Notes under the pieces: generated by a model
Database searches by the model: none
What the model was told of the DNA's origin: nothing
The model's input: only the letters and a program-made list of their open reading frames with translations
In this document: piece by piece, positions 61,117-64,000 of the stretch
How the letters are laid out: every line of letters starts with the position of its first letter
Numbering within the stretch: position 1 is the first letter of the stretch
Translations under genes and position numbers: made by a program
From: Basidiobolus meristosporus CBS 931.73
Lineage: Eukaryota; Basidiobolomycota; Basidiobolomycetes; Basidiobolales; Basidiobolaceae
Direction of reading: 5' to 3'
DNA length: 64,000 nucleotides
Assembly: GCA_002104905.1 (NCBI GenBank)
Contig: MCFE01000419.1
Location: forward strand, 1-64,000

Positions 61117-62001
61117 ATGACTTACTCATCTGAATGGTCTTTTCTCATCAATCCCATCACTACCACTGGATTTCCTTTTGACACACTGGAGGAGATCTAT
61201 TCCAAGTACTGTGGACCATCAACCCCAATCTACTCAAGGAGATCCCTTGTTAAGCTTCTCTGCTATTACAAGAACTATTGCCCTACAAGGTTTCATCCCA
61301 CCATCCATGGCAACAAAAGTCCTAGAAGCTCTCATTCCCAGCTGACAGCAATGGAGAACCACCTTGCAGAGGGTATGAATGACTTAGAGCAAGCTTGGAA
61401 TACTAGGTTCAGAAGCTCCAATAGACTTCCATATCCCAGAGTGTTCAGCAACAGGTTCCATATCAGGAGTATTTTGGATACCTTCCCAGTGAGGATTAAC
61501 AGACCTTCTAGAGGGCAGAGGCACTTTTATTCTGGCAAGTACAAGGCACACTGTGTGAAGTTTCAAGCACTGTCTGACATTGAGGGTAACATCATCTGGT
61601 TTAGTGGGCCATTTGCTGGAAGTAGGCATGACAAAGCACTCTGGGTAGAGAATCATCCTGAATTCAGTAGAGGGGAGAAATGTATGGCAGACTTGGCCTA
61701 TATAGGAGAGGATTGTCAGAGATTAGGATGTATTACAGCTTATAGGAAGCCAAGGAATGGTGTGCTTAGCAGGAAGCAGAAGCTCTACAATGAGATATTT
61801 AATCATTTCAGAGTAAGGGTAGAGCACACATTTGGATATCTGAAGAGATTCAGCATATTGGCAGGTAAATACAGAGGAAAGTCATATATAGGAGAAAACA
61901 GCAGAATAGGTAAAATAGTTAAGATACTTATCAATGCACAGTATGTTCATACAAGAAGACATCCACTGAGAGAAATGTGTCTGGAGCATTATGAAGAGTA
62001 A
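61117..62001 (+). CDS. DDE transposase (DDE_Tnp_4 type), intact
   Basis: An uninterrupted 294-codon frame. The N-terminal ~120 residues are variable and helical. The catalytic core follows: SILDTFPVRINRPS (first Asp), YSGKYKAHCVKFQALSD, then WFSGPFAGSRHDKALW (second Asp in RHD), ADLAYIGEDCQRLGCIT and AYRKPRNG. Next is NEIFNHFRVRVEHTFGYLKR (candidate catalytic Glu in VEH) and the family end RHPLREMC. The spacing is that of DDE superfamily endonucleases used by PIF/Harbinger and related elements. It is divergent from the accessory gene, with 359 bp between the two starts. Length is at the short end for the group. With both termini present the element could in principle be mobile if the accessory protein is functional or not needed. 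Confidence 0.88.
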   Translation: MTYSSEWSFLINPITTTGFPFDTLEEIYSKYCGPSTPIYSRRSLVKLLCYYKNYCPTRFHPTIHGNKSPRSSHSQLTAMENHLAEGMNDLEQAWNTRFRSSNRLPYPRVFSNRFHIRSILDTFPVRINRPSRGQRHFYSGKYKAHCVKFQALSDIEGNIIWFSGPFAGSRHDKALWVENHPEFSRGEKCMADLAYIGEDCQRLGCITAYRKPRNGVLSRKQKLYNEIFNHFRVRVEHTFGYLKRFSILAGKYRGKSYIGENSRIGKIVKILINAQYVHTRRHPLREMCLEHYEE

Positions 62002-62158
62002 ATAAAGCAAGGAAAGCACTATTCTGAGCAACATAAGTAAGATTGAGTAAAATTACCAGTAACTGTATCATACCACTGGCATCATGGTAGAAATTATAGT
62101 GCCAGATAGTGCCGTAGAGTGCCAGATTGATCCGGCACTATAAACCAGCTGGCACTAT

Positions 62159-62183
62159 GTGGCACTATCCAACGGAACAAGTC
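62159..62183 (-). repeat. Right terminal inverted repeat
   Basis: On the minus strand GACTTGTTCCGTTGGATAGT followed by GCCAC. Preceded inside by GGCACTAT words in both orientations. Confidence 0.75.
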
Positions 62184-62580
62184 TACTGTCCACAGGGCCT
62201 TTTTTGGATGTAGCCCTGCTTGTTGCTCTGAATGTCAAAGCAAGCTGTTGTCCAACCATTCTTCTGTTGCTGTCTGTAGTGGGGTTTAGTTGGGAACCAG
62301 ACAACTTGCTTTATTTTTTAGCAGCATATATATAGAAGTGAGTCAAACCAAAGGGTAAATAGTGTTACATATACATGTGAATGTGGTGCCACAACTTTAT
62401 TTATAATGCTTACTATGGCAGGTCACTGTTGAATCCTATATTCATGTAGGTGCAATGTCTCAAATACAAGACTGTCTTAGGTTCACATGAGTATTGACCA
62501 AAAAGTGACATAATATTGTTACACTGTGGAAGGTCAAACTGATTGCCCCATGGACAAGACTACTTTGACTCAACACCATG

Positions 62581-63047
62581 AGAGAAGAGAAAAAAGACCA
62601 TGGGGCTATTGTAGCAAGCCTCTCAGCCATGAAGCACACAGACAGCATAGGAAGTATACAAGTATCATGGCCAGTGTTTTACCACCTAAGTCATACTTGG
62701 CCAATCATTGGTCACTACTATACAAACATTGTCTGGCCAGCCAGTTGATACTTGTGTATTGGCACCTGGCCATCTTTGTCACCTTGCGCAAACTGAGTCA
62801 GGTGAGTTTGTTGTAAGAGAAGAGAAAAAAGACCATGTGGCTATTGTGGCAAGCCTCTCAGACATGAAGCACACAGACAGCATAGGAAGTATTACAAGGA
62901 TCACAGCCAGTGTTTTGCCCCCCAAGTCATATTTGACCATTCATTGGTCACTACTGTACCAATATTATCTGACCGGCCAGTTGATACTTCTATATTGGCA
63001 CTTGGCTGTCTTTGTCACCTTGCACAAACTGAGTCAGGTGAGTTTGT
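62581..63047 (+). repeat. Tandem duplication of about 235 bp with a Cys/His-rich segment
   Basis: Copy 1 (62581-62815) and copy 2 (62816-63047) both start AGAGAAGAGAAAAAAGACCA and end GAGTCAGGTGAGTTTGT. Copy 2 reads in one frame CGYCGKPLRHEAHRQHRKYY then KDHSQC, a Cys/His spacing like a small zinc finger. It continues openly to about 63090. Copy 1 has the second half frameshifted. Copies have drifted by point changes. The parent gene is not identified; a decayed mobile element is likely. Confidence 0.75.
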
Positions 63048-64000
63048 GACACCTTTAGGCTCACCTCAGCCTGCTGAATATGGCACGTAGAGTGATACCT
63101 CTGACAAAGAAAGTTCACTAATGGATTTTGAGCCTATCTCCCATAACAACAGTACCACATATGAGCCCGGTCAAATCCCTCTATGCAATGAGGCAACACC
63201 TGTTGAAACAAATGCCAAGGATACTCTATCGAGCCAAATGAGCCCAGTAATCCATCTACTTGTAAATGATGTAATATTGTGGCTGGAGAAGTGGCATGTT
63301 TCCACTAATATCAGTAATGGGGGCTTTGAGGATTTATTACTACTTCTTGCCATAATCATACTGGATGCAACTTACCATGCACATGGTACAAGTGGACAAC
63401 CATCATGTGGCAGGCAACATATGATTCAGAGACTGTCCTGATTCCAGCATGTGTTAATATCTGCATGGCATTCACATCCAAAAATGCTGCCATTGCATGT
63501 GTCCATATTGTCATGAATCCACCACCATTGAGGGAAAACATTGTTCACACACCAGCTATATTCCAGTCATAACCCATCTGAGAAAGCTGATGCAGTCCAA
63601 CAAATATTGCAAAGCTATACAGTACCACTGTAGTGGGGTCACAATGACACTCACTGACAGATGTGCTCATTCCCATATTTTCTACTTCCCTACATCTCTA
63701 CTACACTTATTTTAGTTTTATCCCATTTGTCTTACCTGATCAGTACTATCCCATAAGCCAGTCAACTATCACACCTGCTTACCATATTGCATAAGTTATC
63801 CCTCACTTTATGTAAGATTACCAGCTGTAAGTGCTTCTATATTAGGCAGGTACCCACGCCAGTACTGGTGACAAATGATCAGCCCCTGTCACCATCCCTA
63901 TCATTTCCATACTGTATATGGTATCCCTATGTTACACAGGTTTCAAGGTACTGATTCCTGATTGGCTGGATGTGCTGTGCCTCTTAGAGCCTTCTGGCAC
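63048..64000. other. Right end of the window, no supported gene
   Basis: A frame at 63121-63441 (+, 106 codons) continues the style of the upstream duplicated fragment (MDFEPISHNNSTTYEPG) and may be part of the same decayed ORF after a stop. Nothing else is recognised. Confidence 0.35.

Larger units (their letters stand above)
58679..62183. mobile_element. DNA transposon, PIF/Harbinger-like, two divergent genes
   Basis: A 3505-bp element with imperfect inverted ends of about 25 bp: GACTTGTTCCATTGTACCGTG at left, and on the opposite strand GACTTGTTCCGTTGGATAGTG at right (20 of 24 positions equal by eye). TA flanks both tips (58677-58678 and 62184-62185). The subterminal regions share the word GCACTAT: an array at left (58790-58889) and several copies at right (62089-62168). 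Inside lie a DDE transposase (+) and an accessory ORF (-), the two-gene plan of Harbinger elements. A TWA 3-bp duplication typical of that group is not evident, so the superfamily is tentative. Confidence 0.82.

Overview
The window is nuclear DNA from a filamentous fungus, most likely an ascomycete. Genes are split by many short introns (mostly 55-75 bp) with GT..AG borders and CTAAY-type branch points. The products are typical of fungi: a CYP505-type P450-reductase fusion, a short tyrosinase, RNase T2, Pmp3, Tsc13, Sso-type t-SNAREs and the V-ATPase c'' subunit. In the Gypsy element the decay is of the CpG-to-TpG/CpA kind (CGA turned into TGA), not obviously CpA-directed RIP. Together with nested LTR elements this would suit a TE-rich lineage such as the Pezizomycetes (truffle-like), but the species assignment is a guess.

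Region 1 (1-32.5 kb) is gene-bearing. In order: partial CYP505 (-), tyrosinase (+), RNase T2 (-), PMP3 (-), a degenerate hexokinase-like protein (-), TSC13 (+), an SSO1-like t-SNARE (-), a possible t-SNARE relic (-), a second divergent t-SNARE (+), a 2446-residue scaffold protein with two C1-like zinc fingers (+, UNC80-like candidate), a short TOG-domain protein (+) and VMA16 (-). I rebuilt the exon structure of each gene by eye; reading phase is kept across every junction given.

Region 2 (32.5-34 kb) is a GC-rich stretch without a convincing gene that marks the border to the repeats. Region 3 (34-56.5 kb) is a nest of LTR retrotransposons. Copia A (+) carries a solo LTR inside its pol region. 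Copia C (+) is 5'-truncated and is split by Copia B (-), with a perfect 5-bp target duplication. A Ty3/Gypsy element of 6.77 kb (47707-54479) has 387-bp LTRs, gag, pol and an extra third ORF between integrase and the 3' LTR. A degenerate Copia fragment D follows.

Region 4 (56.5-64 kb) holds decayed TE-like coding sequence into which a 3.5-kb DNA transposon has inserted (58679-62183). It has imperfect terminal inverted repeats, a subterminal 20-bp tandem array, an intact DDE transposase and a divergent accessory ORF, as in PIF/Harbinger elements. A 235-bp tandem duplication of a Cys/His-rich segment lies to its right.

Functionally, the core genes point to membrane biology: secretion SNAREs, very-long-chain fatty acid elongation, V-ATPase, Pmp3 and perhaps a cation-channel scaffold. 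They sit beside a secreted or oxidative group (P450, tyrosinase, RNase T2). I see no evidence of a co-regulated cluster. The most unusual items are the Gypsy third ORF, the 361-bp identical tract shared by two inverted Copia copies, the pseudo-hexokinase, and the t-SNARE paralogue pair with a possible third relic.
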